From: Cryptomeria japonica
Lineage: Eukaryota; Streptophyta; Pinopsida; Cupressales; Cupressaceae
Assembly: GCF_030272615.1 (NCBI RefSeq)
Contig: NC_081408.1
Location: 609,372,173 to 609,436,172 of the forward strand
DNA length: 64,000 nucleotides
Direction of reading: 5' to 3'
Below are positions 1 through 9,855 of the stretch, in pieces (the stretch's first letter is position 1; every line of letters begins with the position of its first letter). The notes under the pieces are model-generated. The model did no database searches, was not told the origin of the DNA, and saw only the letters and a list, made by a program, of their open reading frames with translations. The position numbers and the translations under genes are program-made.

Positions 1-112
1 TTGCTTGTAACTTGTCTATGCGTCAATAGAAGACATTATGCTTTGAAGGAGTTTCTTACACCATTTCAAGCTCCCATTTTGACACGGGTAGGGAGAGTAT
101 TAGTGAATGTTG

Positions 113-587
113 TGTAATTTGGCTCTATACCCGTTAATTGCATTTTCTTGAAATTTTTTGATGCCTTATTAACAAACCATTGTGTGCATTGCCTGTAGTT
201 ACATCATACCATTTCTTGAGGCACTCAGTGCCTTATTTATGCTCCCATATTTTATATAACTTCCAACCTCCTTTCGCTACTCTTTGATGGGCATTCATAC
301 TGTATTTGAAAGTTTTCATTGTGGGCACGGGTTGGGAGAAAGTTAGAGAGACTATGAAATTTGGCTCTATATCCACCAATAGCATTAGTTGAGAATTCTA
401 AAATGTGTTCAACAATTCCATTTTATGCATTCGACTACAATCCATGAGACAACATTTTTTTGAAGAATTTTGTCAACAGTTTACAAATCCTGTTGATGCC
501 TCCATATTTTGCATATATTTTACCAGGCAGATGTAACTCTTATATTTGTTTATATCATCACCTTTTATAGAGAAACATGTAGACTAT
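113..587. repeat. Repeat C, left copy (first part)
   Basis: This stretch matches 21153-21600 with scattered substitutions; both share a start near TGTAATTTGG, a GAGGCACTCAGTGCCT block and the CAACATGT/AACATGT end. The copy resumes at 19937-20037 on the far side of element B, so B inserted into it. The pair could be LTRs of an old short element with a 1.1-kb interior, or a plain duplication. No target duplication was found around the pair. Bases 1-112 hold nothing recognisable beyond a weak internal similarity to 250-345. Confidence 0.5.
583..587. repeat. Target-site duplication of element B (left)
   Basis: ACTAT here is repeated at 19932-19936, directly outside the TG...CA ends of element B. 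This sets the element limits despite the large insertion in its left LTR. Confidence 0.85.
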
Positions 588-1124
588 TGTCATGCCCAAA
601 CTTTTGGGCAAAAACAGAACAACAATTTTTTTTTTGAACAACATAAACTCATAACATAGCCTACATTAAAATGAAATCAATAGGGTTTTGTCTTAACTAA
701 GATTTAAGTAGAATCGTTCACTAATATTGGATTAATTAACTCACTCATAAAAGCGACATTAATTAATGAGGACTAATTATCCCCTAAGAGGGTCCTCACA
801 ATTTAATTAGATATTTCAATTAACTTAATTAAATTGTTGCTAATTAAAGTCGAGGGAAAATTAGATATTTAAATTGCATCTAAATTATTCTGGGCAAATT
901 GAATAATGTTGTGGATATCTAAAATCTACAATTTAATTAATCAAGCGCACACAAATTTCATTATTTATATTGAGCCAATAAGGTTTCAAATTTAATAATG
1001 TTATTTGCCAAATAATTCTAATTTATACTATTGCCAAGTTTAATTTCCCCTAAACCTTCAATTTTGACGATTTAAGAAATCTAACCAACATTGGCCTCAT
1101 AGGTCAAAATTTCATTTAAAATAA

Positions 1125-1129
1125 TTAAT
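1125..1129. repeat. Target-site duplication of element A (left)
   Basis: TTAAT, repeated at 8726-8730 immediately after the CTTTACA end of the right LTR. Confidence 0.9.
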
Positions 1130-1308
1130 TGTAGCGTCCTAAAATTGTGACACTTGTAATTTCGACTGCATTTCGGTCTTCACGATGGCGACGCAACACG
1201 CAGCCTGAATGGAGACCTTGAAACTTGCTCACGACACTAAAAACTGCATTTTTCAAGCACCCTGGCCTGAACCTCCTTGCACCCTGCTGTCCCGAGAGGT
1301 GGGACCAG

Positions 1309-1390
1309 AGCGCCCAGCGCCCTGGTCCTTCAGAACCAAGGCGCCCTGGTCCCCCAGGACCATGGCGCCCAGCGCCTTGATCCCTGGGCC
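1309..1390. repeat. GC-rich hairpin cluster in the element A LTR
   Basis: Short repeats around GCGCCCTGGTCC, with complementary GGACCAGG-type halves, can form two to three hairpins upstream of the TATA box. The copy in the 3' LTR (7781-7866) pairs better: CCCTGGTCCT with AGGACCAGGG. It stands out from the AT-rich surroundings. Confidence 0.7.
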
Positions 1391-1504
1391 TATTTTGGGC
1401 CCGGTCTCCTAAGGGGTCTCGGGTCTTTTTGTTTGCAATTTGGAAATTAACTTTCCTGGTCGGCCTAAGGTCGGGAAAATCAATCTATCAGCCCTAATTG
1501 ACAA

Positions 1505-1513
1505 GTATATAAA
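1505..1513 (+). promoter_or_regulatory. TATA box of element A LTR
   Basis: GTATATAAA in the LTR, repeated at 7981-7989 in the other LTR. The position downstream of the hairpin cluster suits the U3/R border. Confidence 0.6.
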
Positions 1514-2240
1514 CTACATTTTTCTCTCTCATTTGGCATGATGAGGATGAAGAGGATATATGTACAAGCGTGGAAACTATACTCAAGCATTCAAGCATTC
1601 CTTCTAAGTCTCCATTCAAGGCTAAGTGTTGCATTCAAGACAATGATTCAACCATTGAAGAGGAGATCACTTACTACATGCTACATACAACAATATAACA
1701 AACAACAACATCTATACCTTCGCACATAAGGATACAAACATCCTTACAACAAGGTTGCAGGTACGCGGCTGAAATTGAAGATCTGGAATCCTTGTGCAGA
1801 GACGAACAGATCCCCCTTCGTTTCGCGGATTTTTCGGAGGACCGTGGCGTCGGGCGCCATCATCCCGACAACTTTTGCTCAAATTTGCAGCAAGCACCGT
1901 ATCGACATTTTACTGCTAATTCCAGGTCCGCAGCTTCATCCTATATCCCTATCTCAGTTTATAAGCGAATCTTTGTCACTTTCTATGCATTCCTAGCTCA
2001 ATTTCCTTATCAACATTCTTTACAAAAGAGGGTAGCCTTGCTGTCTTAACCCCTTGAAACTCATTTAGCATCCAATCTTGCATTGCGTGGGATTGGATCT
2101 TGTGGGTTTCAACCCCTCTTTTGAATGTAAAGTCTCTCCCTTAAGTGAAAACCATCAACCCTAGCGAACCTCCCTTCTCTCTCCTCGGAGTTGGAAGAGG
2201 GGAGGGCAACTAGGGTTCGATCACGATTTTCCGCTTTACA

Positions 2241-2262
2241 TTTTGGTGAACCCGACGTGAAC
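2241..2262 (+). other. Primer-binding-site candidate of element A
   Basis: TTTTGGTGAACCCGACGTG starts right after the LTR end. Position and the TGG core fit a primer-binding site; the matching tRNA could not be assigned by eye. Confidence 0.55.
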
Positions 2263-2595
2263 ATCCTTTCTGATTATTCATGATTAGATCTGAAAATTGG
2301 ATTCCTTGATTACATTTCCATGTTTGATCTTTTGCAAAATTTTAGAGGTAATTGCATAAAAACCCTAAAATTTCTTTTTAGTAATTGAACTTGTGAAATG
2401 CTTAATTGTTAATGTTTGTTTCATATTTGCCCTTCTATTACAAATTATCAATTCATGTCTGTGCTTTAATTTTGAAAATTAAGTGGTTAAGTGTCAAAAC
2501 CCTAATTTTTGAAACCCTCTTGATTCAACCTTTGTCTGACAATTTCACCGATCAAAACACGTCCAAATCAGCTGTAACTTTGGATTCCGCAATAA

Positions 2596-2700
2596 AATCA
2601 CAATATCTTTCATCCCTGAAAATTTGGAAAAAAGTTACGAGGACCGTGTGCACTCCGAGCGCCATCGTCCCCGATATTTTTTCCGAAATTTCGGGAGCGA
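2596..2700 (+). repeat. Leader repeat of element A, copy 1
   Basis: About 105 bp (CTTTCATCCCTG..., GGACCGTG..., CTCCGAGCGCCA..., GAAATTTCGGGAG) recurs at 3217-3321. A shorter related stretch (TTTTTCGGAGGACCGTGGCG) is in the LTR near 1830-1850. The rest of the leader 2263-3420 is T/A-rich and has no convincing protein. Confidence 0.7.
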
Positions 2701-3216
2701 GATCTTACTGTATTTTCCTGCTAAAATCCAGAATTTTGGCTGATTTTGTCAATTATAACACTTTCAAAATTACAGTCAAAGTTGGTCTTGTGATTGCTTG
2801 GTTTAGGGCTCCTAATCATTCAAAAATCATTGAAATTGAAATTTTGTGTCAAAATTGTTTTCTTACTGTCCTAAATCTGAAAAGTGTGTTTGCATTCATT
2901 CGAAATTTCAGTGCTTTATTCAAATTATTGCAATTTGTGACTTTTGAAATTAAGTGCTTAATTACAACAACTTTGATTTCCGCTTTCAAAATTGAATTTT
3001 GCATGAAATTGAGTCAATTTTTAAATTTCAAAATTTGCATTGCTTTTGACATTCCCTCTAAAATCATAAAATTCAAAATTTCAGTTTTTCTCTCTTTTTC
3101 AAAATTCAAATTTTGCATTTTTCGACAATCTTGGTAGGATTCAATTTTGAGTTTGCAACTTTAATTTGGCCTATCTACAGATCGTAAAATCACTCAATTT
3201 TTTCAGATTGGCTCTA

Positions 3217-3321
3217 AAATCATCATACCTTTCATCCCTGCAAATTTTGAAAAAAGTTGCAAGGACCGTGTTGCACTCCGAGCGCCACGGTCCCGGACAT
3301 TTTTTTCGAAATTTCGGGAGA
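3217..3321 (+). repeat. Leader repeat of element A, copy 2
   Basis: Diverged direct copy of 2596-2700, about 620 bp downstream. It lies just before the first coding segment of the element. Confidence 0.7.
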
Positions 3322-3420
3322 CTGTCGTGATTGCATTTAACAGCTTAAATCCAGAAGATTGGCTGATTTTACTGAAAATTGCTACCTCTAAATTCAAAAT
3401 CTTCTCTCTCTTTCTAGTGC

Positions 3421-4116
3421 ATGAGTTTTACAACAATAAGCCCTACTTACACTATTCCCGTTAGACGAAGCCGTAGAATTAAGTCTTTCCGAGGTTTAAT
3501 TACCGAGGAGATGGAACCTAATTTGAATAGCCTTTTTAACGAGGACATGGGTAATTCCTCTAATCCTCCTAATGATGAAGAAGCTCTCCATGAGGTTTCT
3601 GTAGAACAACTTTTGAAATTGGATAACCAATTTGATGATTTTCACCAATGGATGTCTCATGAGTATCCCGATAGTCAAGCTCTTCCTTTAATTGAGGGTC
3701 TAAAACGTATGCTTCAAAGTGATAAGAATGGAATTGATATTTTGCGTGGTATTTCACACATTGTGAACTCGAACGTGATGCCTATGAAGAGTTGTGCTGA
3801 AACTTTAGGTTATACACAGCCTCCTACACAAGTCAATCATTCTATTCCTTTGACAACTCCTATTGCTAGCATACCTACCTTTACATCAAACATAATGGCT
3901 ACTTCTATACAAGATATTCCCCCTGTGATCACTAGTCATGGGGGCAATACTTCTTCTTCAATTAACCCTCTTCCTTCATTTAATCCGACTTCTTCATTCA
4001 TTCCTTCAATGAGTGTTCCTATTACATCTCCACAAATGAACATGGCGCAAGGGGGCAATTCATTTAACCATTCCATTCCTCCTTGTAGTGTTCTCTTGTC
4101 CAATCATCCCCTATGA
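3421..4116 (+). pseudogene. Element A Gag, N-terminal segment
   Basis: 231 codons starting at the first ATG after the leader. It has a basic start (residues 14-22) and an acidic stretch, then a Ser/Pro/Thr-rich tail. It ends at a TGA that overlaps the ATG of the next segment (ATGA, 4113-4116). Composition runs on smoothly across the overlap, so this is most likely one Gag broken by a single frame change, although a coupled two-frame arrangement cannot be excluded. No domain is recognised in this part. Confidence 0.65.
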
Positions 4117-6389
4117 TTGATTATCACAGAGTCGCACCACCTTACTCTCTACCTTCTTTCAATAACATCACACCTCCATCTCAATCTAACACACCTAATA
4201 TGAACTCTTCGACTGAAGCGACCATTAACAATCTTGCACAAACTGTCTCTTCTTTACAGCAACAAATTGCCTCTATGAATCAATCTAAGTTTAGTGTGCC
4301 CACATTTGATGTTGCGAGCCCACTTTCTCTTGACATTGTTCGAGCTATCCCTCCTAAACATGTTGAAATCCCGCATTTGGAGCTTTATAATGGTAAAGGA
4401 GATCCTCTAACACATGTTAAGACTTTTCAAACAATTTGTACTGATTTTGCTTATGACCAAAGGTTGCTTGCAAAACTGTTTACTAGAACATTAAGAGACA
4501 AAGCCCTACAATGGTATTGCTCGTTGCCTTCTTATTCTATTACTTCTTTTGAACAACTTGCAAATGCTTTCATTCAACAATTTCAAAACAAAATAAGTCC
4601 TAAAGTTACTTTGATTGATCTAATGCATTGTAAACAAGGTGTTAAAGAAAAAGTGACTGATTTCATTGGTAGATATAAGCATTTGTATGCTCAAATTTCT
4701 TTTCCAGTGCCTGACAATGATATTCAAAGAATCTTTATTTCTAATTTACAAAAAGATATTCGAGACAAACTTCTATTTTCTGAGTTTACTTCTTTCCAAC
4801 AGTTGTGTGCAACTCTTCACAATTATCAACTGACTGTGAGTCAAATGGAACAATTACATCCTATGGCTCCGAGTAATAAGGGTGATAGCAGTCAACAACC
4901 ATTTGGGAAGTTTAAACCAAACAGAGATTACATCAACTTCAATGAAAACATCATCAACAACAATGTGAATGCAGCATCAGGTGTGCCTCCTATTTCTAAA
5001 TTTTTCAAGAAAGAAAGAAAGTATACTCCTTTGAATGAATCATTGCATAGTATTATGAATAAGTTATTGGAACAAAATGTGCTTACTCTTCCTCCTATAA
5101 GGCAAATTGATCCTGCAAAGATTACTTCAACTTATTTTGATAACAAAGCTTTTTGTCACTTTCATCGTCAACCTGGGCATGATACTGAAAAATGTTTTTC
5201 TTTAAAGGGTAAAATTCAAGATTTGATTGATAATAATACTATCTCTGTGAATGATAAAGGCAACACATCTGTAGCTCCTCCTAACCAAAATCTTCAGATT
5301 TTTACTGACCCATTACCTTCCCATACCTCTAATGCGATTGAGGCTAATGATTCCTCTCTCTCATCTGATGGTCTTGTGTCTATGACTCCGAATGTGATTA
5401 ACTTTGTAGAGCAACAAGAAAACCCTAAAGAACCTTCCATCACATTTGATTCTAGTGAAACTATCAGGGCACCTGATGGTCCTTTATACATAGTTGCAAA
5501 AGTCAAGAATACACCTTGTCGTGGAGTGCTTATTGATCCTTCGTGCATGGTTAATGTTATTACTGAAGAATTTATTTTTACTTTGCAATTGAATCAAGTG
5601 ATCTATGACAAAACAGATGTGGTTGTGAAATTATTTGATGCATTTTCTTCTCCTGCAATTGGTTCTATTACATTGCCTATTGAGGTCCATAACAAATCCC
5701 TTGATGTGAGCTTTGCTATTATTCCTTCATCCGAACAATTTCGTGTGAAGCTTGGCTATCCTTGGCTATCTTCCATGAAAGCTATTGCTTCTCCTATACA
5801 TAAGTGTTTGAAATTTCCCCATAATGGTGAAGTTGTTACTGTCAATCATAGTCTCTTTAAACCAGCTGAAAGAACTTCTAGCATTCCTATTGATTACTTT
5901 TGGCCTACACAATTCCAATCCCTTCCTCCGCGAAGTGATCATCTTTTCAAATCTTATCAAAAGTGGAAAACGGATATGATCTTATCTTTAAGTGAACCTA
6001 GAACACCCAAACTTGACATTCCTATCGTTCTTGAGAAGGAAATTCTCCCTTTGAAAGATAAAACTAATGTCTTTCCTCAAGAAGATTCCCAAGCCATCCC
6101 TATGGATGTGACTATGTCTATGCCTAATAAACCTTCCAAAAGTAGACCTATACCTCCTTGTCATGATGGACTTGGTCTTCTTCCTAAACCAAAAATTCCT
6201 CCTTTATATGGAGCAGTGCCTCCTCCTTCTTTTTATAGAGAGAAGAGACCTTCTTCTTCTCCTATTATCCAGCCTAAGAGACCACAACCTAAACACCCAA
6301 GTGATAAGGATGAGAACATTCCTCCTCCTCAATCTTCTCCACTTCCTACTAAGACTAGACGAAATCGTTCTGCACATGAATGCCGATGA
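4113..6389 (+). pseudogene. Element A Gag-protease polyprotein segment
   Basis: 758 codons. Residues about 40-56 are a short heptad-like stretch and 90-245 look like a retrotransposon Gag domain (LYNGKGDPLTH start, ALQWY, FIQQF). A zinc-knuckle variant, Cys348-x2-His351-x4-His356-x4-Cys361, follows. Residues 455-560 resemble a retroviral-type aspartic protease fold with an LGYPWL tail, but the active-site triplet reads Asp-Pro-Ser at 475-477 instead of Asp-Ser/Thr-Gly, so activity is doubtful. A Pro-rich tail follows. The TGA at 6387-6389 is in the same frame as the downstream segment (6390-6854), so a single stop divides them. No polymerase follows. Confidence 0.8.
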
Positions 6390-6854
6390 AAGCGTTGTCT
6401 TAAAGCTCAAGCAGCTGCTTCTCAAACTTTGCAATCTCCAAAAACACCTTCAACAAGCATTATTCCATTTTCTCCTCAGCTGGAAATTGAGCCTAAATCT
6501 CCTAAACATAGGATGCATGATGGTCTTGATCCTGTGCGAGTTAAAGATCCTATTTTTATAAATCTTGATGATGATATAGATGAAAATGTTATTCATCATG
6601 AACATGTTACTCCTCTTGCTTCTGATAGTGAATATGAACTTGTTGATGTTGATAACCATTTATCTAATGAATTTTCTAAAGCACTTATCCTAGCTCCTAG
6701 ACAAGAACAACGTGGCTCGGAACATGAACATAGCCCTTGTTTGGATCTTGTGATAGCTCCATCTGCTGTGTTGGATGTTCCTCCTCTAGCGTGTTCCCTG
6801 CCTTCCCGAAACATTGATCAGCAAGATCGGGAGGTAGATGACGTGCTAGACTAG
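6390..6854 (+). pseudogene. Element A Gag-protease, C-terminal segment
   Basis: Continues the frame of the previous segment after one TGA stop. It is acidic (runs of Asp/Glu such as LDDDIDE), with Pro/Ser-rich parts and no known domain. It ends at TAG (6852-6854). What it adds to the polyprotein is unknown. Confidence 0.6.
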
Positions 6855-7583
6855 TTACATTAGCATAGTAGATTCTCTCCTCCTCTCTTTTGTTACTTCT
6901 TCTATATGTTATTCTCATTCTTCTATTTGTCGTCCTTAGTGTTGTCTACTTGAGGACGATGCAAAGCATTGAGATCTCTTTTGGTCTCTCTCATGTTGAC
7001 TCAAAAGACACATGTGTTCCCTTCTTCTAGGTGACCTTCCTTGATTGGGGAATGAAGAACAATTATGCATACATACATATGATATATATACATGACTTAT
7101 CATACAGCATACTGACCCCGAGGAAAGCGAAGTCACCTTGTGCTTTGTGTTTTGTGTCTATTATCCTTGGGTTTATCTCACACTTGGGGGCTAAATCTTT
7201 ATGATAACGTGCTCCTTTCCTTTCTCATTTCTTATGTGTATCACTACGTTAAAACAATCACCCCCGTTGAGGCGTGTGCGATCGCTTTAACGTAGGGGGG
7301 CATACACCCTGTCTATCTCTTCAGGATACTTGAAAATTTCTTGGCGAACTTAGCTTTGCCTTGAAAATTTTTGGTATTTCTTTTGCATGACTCATAGTGA
7401 GGGAACCTTACTACTGACAGTCATGGTTCTCCCTCGTGATCTTCCCTTTTACTTCGTCAATCGAAGTCGTAAGATCCTTAGTCCACTAGGGGCTTGGTGT
7501 ATCTTGCCTCCTTGACGTGGTGAAAGTCTTTCAATGATTGTTCCTTGTACTTTACCGGAAGTATGAGCATACATACTCCCGCT
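6855..7583 (+). other. Element A 3' non-coding interior
   Basis: No convincing frame. It contains TTGAGGACGATGCAAAG soon after the stop and an extra CTTGGGGGCTAAA block at about 7181-7194 that resembles the real polypurine tract, so it could be a spare plus-strand primer (inference). This is where a pol gene would lie in an autonomous relative. Confidence 0.5.
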
Positions 7584-7598
7584 AAAGTGGGGGCTAAA
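7584..7598 (+). other. Polypurine tract of element A
   Basis: AAAGTGGGGGCTAAA directly before the 3' LTR TG. The position fits the plus-strand primer. Confidence 0.75.
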
Positions 7599-8725
7599 TG
7601 TAGCGTCCTAAAATTGTGACACTTGTAATTTCGACTGCATTTCGGTCTTCACGATGGCGACGCAACACGCAACCTGAATGGAGACCCTGAAACTTGCTCA
7701 CAACACTAAAAACTGTATTTTTCAAGCACCCTGGCCTGAACCTCCTTGCACCCTGCTGTCCCGGGAGGTGGGACCAGAGCGCCCAGCGCCCTGGTCCTTC
7801 AGGACCAGGGTGCCCAGCGCCCTGGTCCCCCAGGACCATGGCGCCCAACGCCCTGGTCCCTGGGCCTATTTTGGGCCCGGTCTCCTAAGGGGTCTCGGGT
7901 CTTTTTGTTTGCAATTTGGAAATTAACTTTCCTGGTCGGCCTAAGGTCGGGAAAATCAGTCTATCAGCCCTAATTGACAAGTATATAAACTACATTTTTC
8001 TCTCTCATTTGGCATGATGAGGATGAAGAGGATATATGTACAAGCGTGGAAACTATACTCAAGCATTCAAGCATTCAAGCATTCCTTCTAAGTCTCCATT
8101 CAAGGCTAAGTGTTGCATTCAAGACAAGGATTCAACCATTGAAGAGGAGATCACTTACTACATGCTACATACAACAATACAACAAACAACAACATCTATA
8201 CCTTCGCACATAAGGATACAAACATCCTTACAACAAGGTTGTAGGTACGCGGCTGAAATTGAAGATCTGGAATCCTTGTGCAGAGACGAACAGATCCCCC
8301 TTCGTTTCGTGGATTTTTCGGAGGACCGTGGCGCCGGGCGCAATCGTCCTGACAACTTTTGCTCAAATTTGCAGGACAGCGCCGTATCGACATTTTACTG
8401 CTAATTCCAGGTCCGCAGCTTCATCCTATATCCCTATCTCAGTTTATAAGCGAATCTTTGTCACTTTCTATGCATTCCTAGCTCAATTTCCTTATCAACA
8501 TTCTTTACAAAAGAGGGTAGCCTTGCTGTCTTAACCCCTTGAAACTCATTTAGCATCCAATCTTGCATTGCGTGGGATTGGAACTTGTGGGTTTCAACCC
8601 CTCTTTTGAATTTAAAGTCTCTCCCTTAAGTGAAAACCATCAACCCTAGCGAACCTCCCTTCTCTCTCCTCGGAGTTGGAAGAGGGGAGGGCAACTAGGG
8701 TTCGATCACGATTTTTCGCTTTACA
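7599..8725 (+). repeat. 3' LTR of element A
   Basis: 1127 bp; matches 1130-2240. It carries the hairpin cluster at 7781-7866 and a TATA box at 7981-7989, ends CTTTACA, and is followed by the TTAAT duplication. Confidence 0.93.
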
Positions 8726-9152
8726 TTAATAATCCTCATTTACAAATTTCCCCCAAATTAAATTCCTCTTGACTTCCATATTTAATTAAATACAAAAATT
8801 ATCTAAGAAACATCCTTATTAAAATTCCTTGATAAAATTACATCAATAATGCGATATGATAACTATATAAAATTTAATAAAATAAATTTAAATAGGTTGT
8901 CAACTTAACCTCAAATATGTATAATTAATTGTATATATACCTATATGTAAAAATATAGCATATATATATATATATATACAATTTGGGTGATAAATTTATA
9001 TTTAAACCTATTTATATATGTAAATTTATTTAATTAAAAGAACCAACTATGCCCATTAAATTTTATAATGCAACTTATAAATAACCCTAAATTGTAAGTT
9101 GTAATTTAAAAACTTAATTCAAATTCCCTCCCATTATTTTTACATGCAAACT

Positions 9153-9317
9153 CTAACCCGAATATGGGCTAGGGTTGCATTTTTATCATACTTTGTTATT
9201 TAAATGCTAACCCTAACCCAAAATTGGGTTAGGGTTGCATTTTTTTTTTTACATCAAATACTCCCCTTTTTCTTTTTCTTTATTAATTTTTTTGCCCTAA
9301 CCCGAAATGGGTTAGGG
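9153..9317. repeat. Three telomere-like palindromes
   Basis: At 9153-9174, 9209-9236 and 9295-9317 a CCCTAACCC-type arm faces a GGGTTAGGG-type arm across a 3-7 bp AT spacer; the first copy is imperfect. Each is followed by GGGTTGCATTTTT or GGGTTTATT, so the unit seems to have been duplicated. The motif resembles the plant telomere repeat but is arranged as inverted pairs rather than a tandem array. Confidence 0.7.
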
Positions 9318-9440
9318 TTTATTATATTTTATTATTATTTCGAGTGTGTGTGTGTATGTCGTATGTTATGCAGGGTCGAAATAGAGCAAGGTGATGACCA
9401 AATGAAGATTGGATTTCACAGTGAGGGGCTCCCCAAGACG

Positions 9441-9678
9441 CCATTGTGCGTACACACAGTGGCGGGTGGTGTCGTCCACTGTGCGTACACACAGTGGTGG
9501 GTGATGCCATCCACTGTGCGTACACACAGTGGCGGACAGTGTCGTCCACTGTGCGTACACACAGTGGCGGACAGTGTCGTCCACTGTGCGTACACACAGT
9601 GGTGGTCCGGGGCCGTCCACTGTGTCTACCCACAGTGGCGGCACCTCTTGAGCCATCCACTATGTGTAAACACAGTGG
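9441..9678. repeat. 35-bp tandem array of hairpins (7 copies)
   Basis: Seven copies start at 9441, 9476, 9511, 9546, 9581, 9617 and 9657. Each holds a near-perfect 22-bp palindrome with CCACTGTG and CACAGTGG arms. The linkers (about 13 bp, GGCGGACAGTGTCGT type) are also similar, so this is a simple tandem array, not a CRISPR. It lies in the insertion within the left LTR of element B. Confidence 0.85.
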
Positions 9679-9764
9679 TTCGGCCCGTGAGGAAAATGCC
9701 CCTTATTTTTTGTTTTTATTTTTATTTTTCTTTTCTTTTCTATTTACAATATTTAAAATGTATA

Positions 9765-9852
<88 letters not shown>
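9765..9852. repeat. (TA)n microsatellite
   Basis: Nearly uninterrupted TA dinucleotides, about 85 bp. It produces meaningless Tyr-Ile frames on both strands. 9860-10403 downstream is AT-rich with no feature seen. Confidence 0.95.

Positions 9853-9855
<3 letters not shown>

Larger units (their letters stand above)
1130..2240 (+). repeat. 5' LTR of element A
   Basis: 1111 bp, starts TGTAGCGTCC and ends CGCTTTACA. It carries a GC-rich hairpin cluster (1309-1390), a TATA box at about 1505-1513 (GTATATAAA) and a CT-rich stretch after it. The near-identical partner is at 7599-8725; differences include a few substitutions and small indels. Confidence 0.93.
1130..8725 (+). mobile_element. Element A: non-autonomous gag/protease-only LTR retrotransposon
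   Basis: LTRs at 1130-2240 and 7599-8725 are near identical, begin TGTAGCGTCC and end CTTTACA. TTAAT target duplications flank the whole (1125-1129 and 8726-8730). The interior has a primer-site candidate, a 1.2-kb leader with an internal duplication, a Gag plus protease-like frame (3421-6854), a non-coding 3' part and a polypurine tract. No reverse transcriptase, RNase H or integrase is visible on either strand, so mobility would need enzymes from another element. The Gag and the LG.PWL protease tail resemble Ty3/gypsy proteins of the Athila/Tat kind (inference). Confidence 0.92.

Noticed and set aside
2406-3137. 243-codon open stretch in the leader of element A
   Set aside because: Composition follows the T-rich DNA, it contains one copy of the leader repeat, and there is no domain; Gag starts later at 3421.
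9441-9678. CRISPR-like array of 35-bp spaced palindromic repeats
   Set aside because: The linkers are similar to one another rather than unique spacers, there are no cas genes, and the DNA is plant nuclear.
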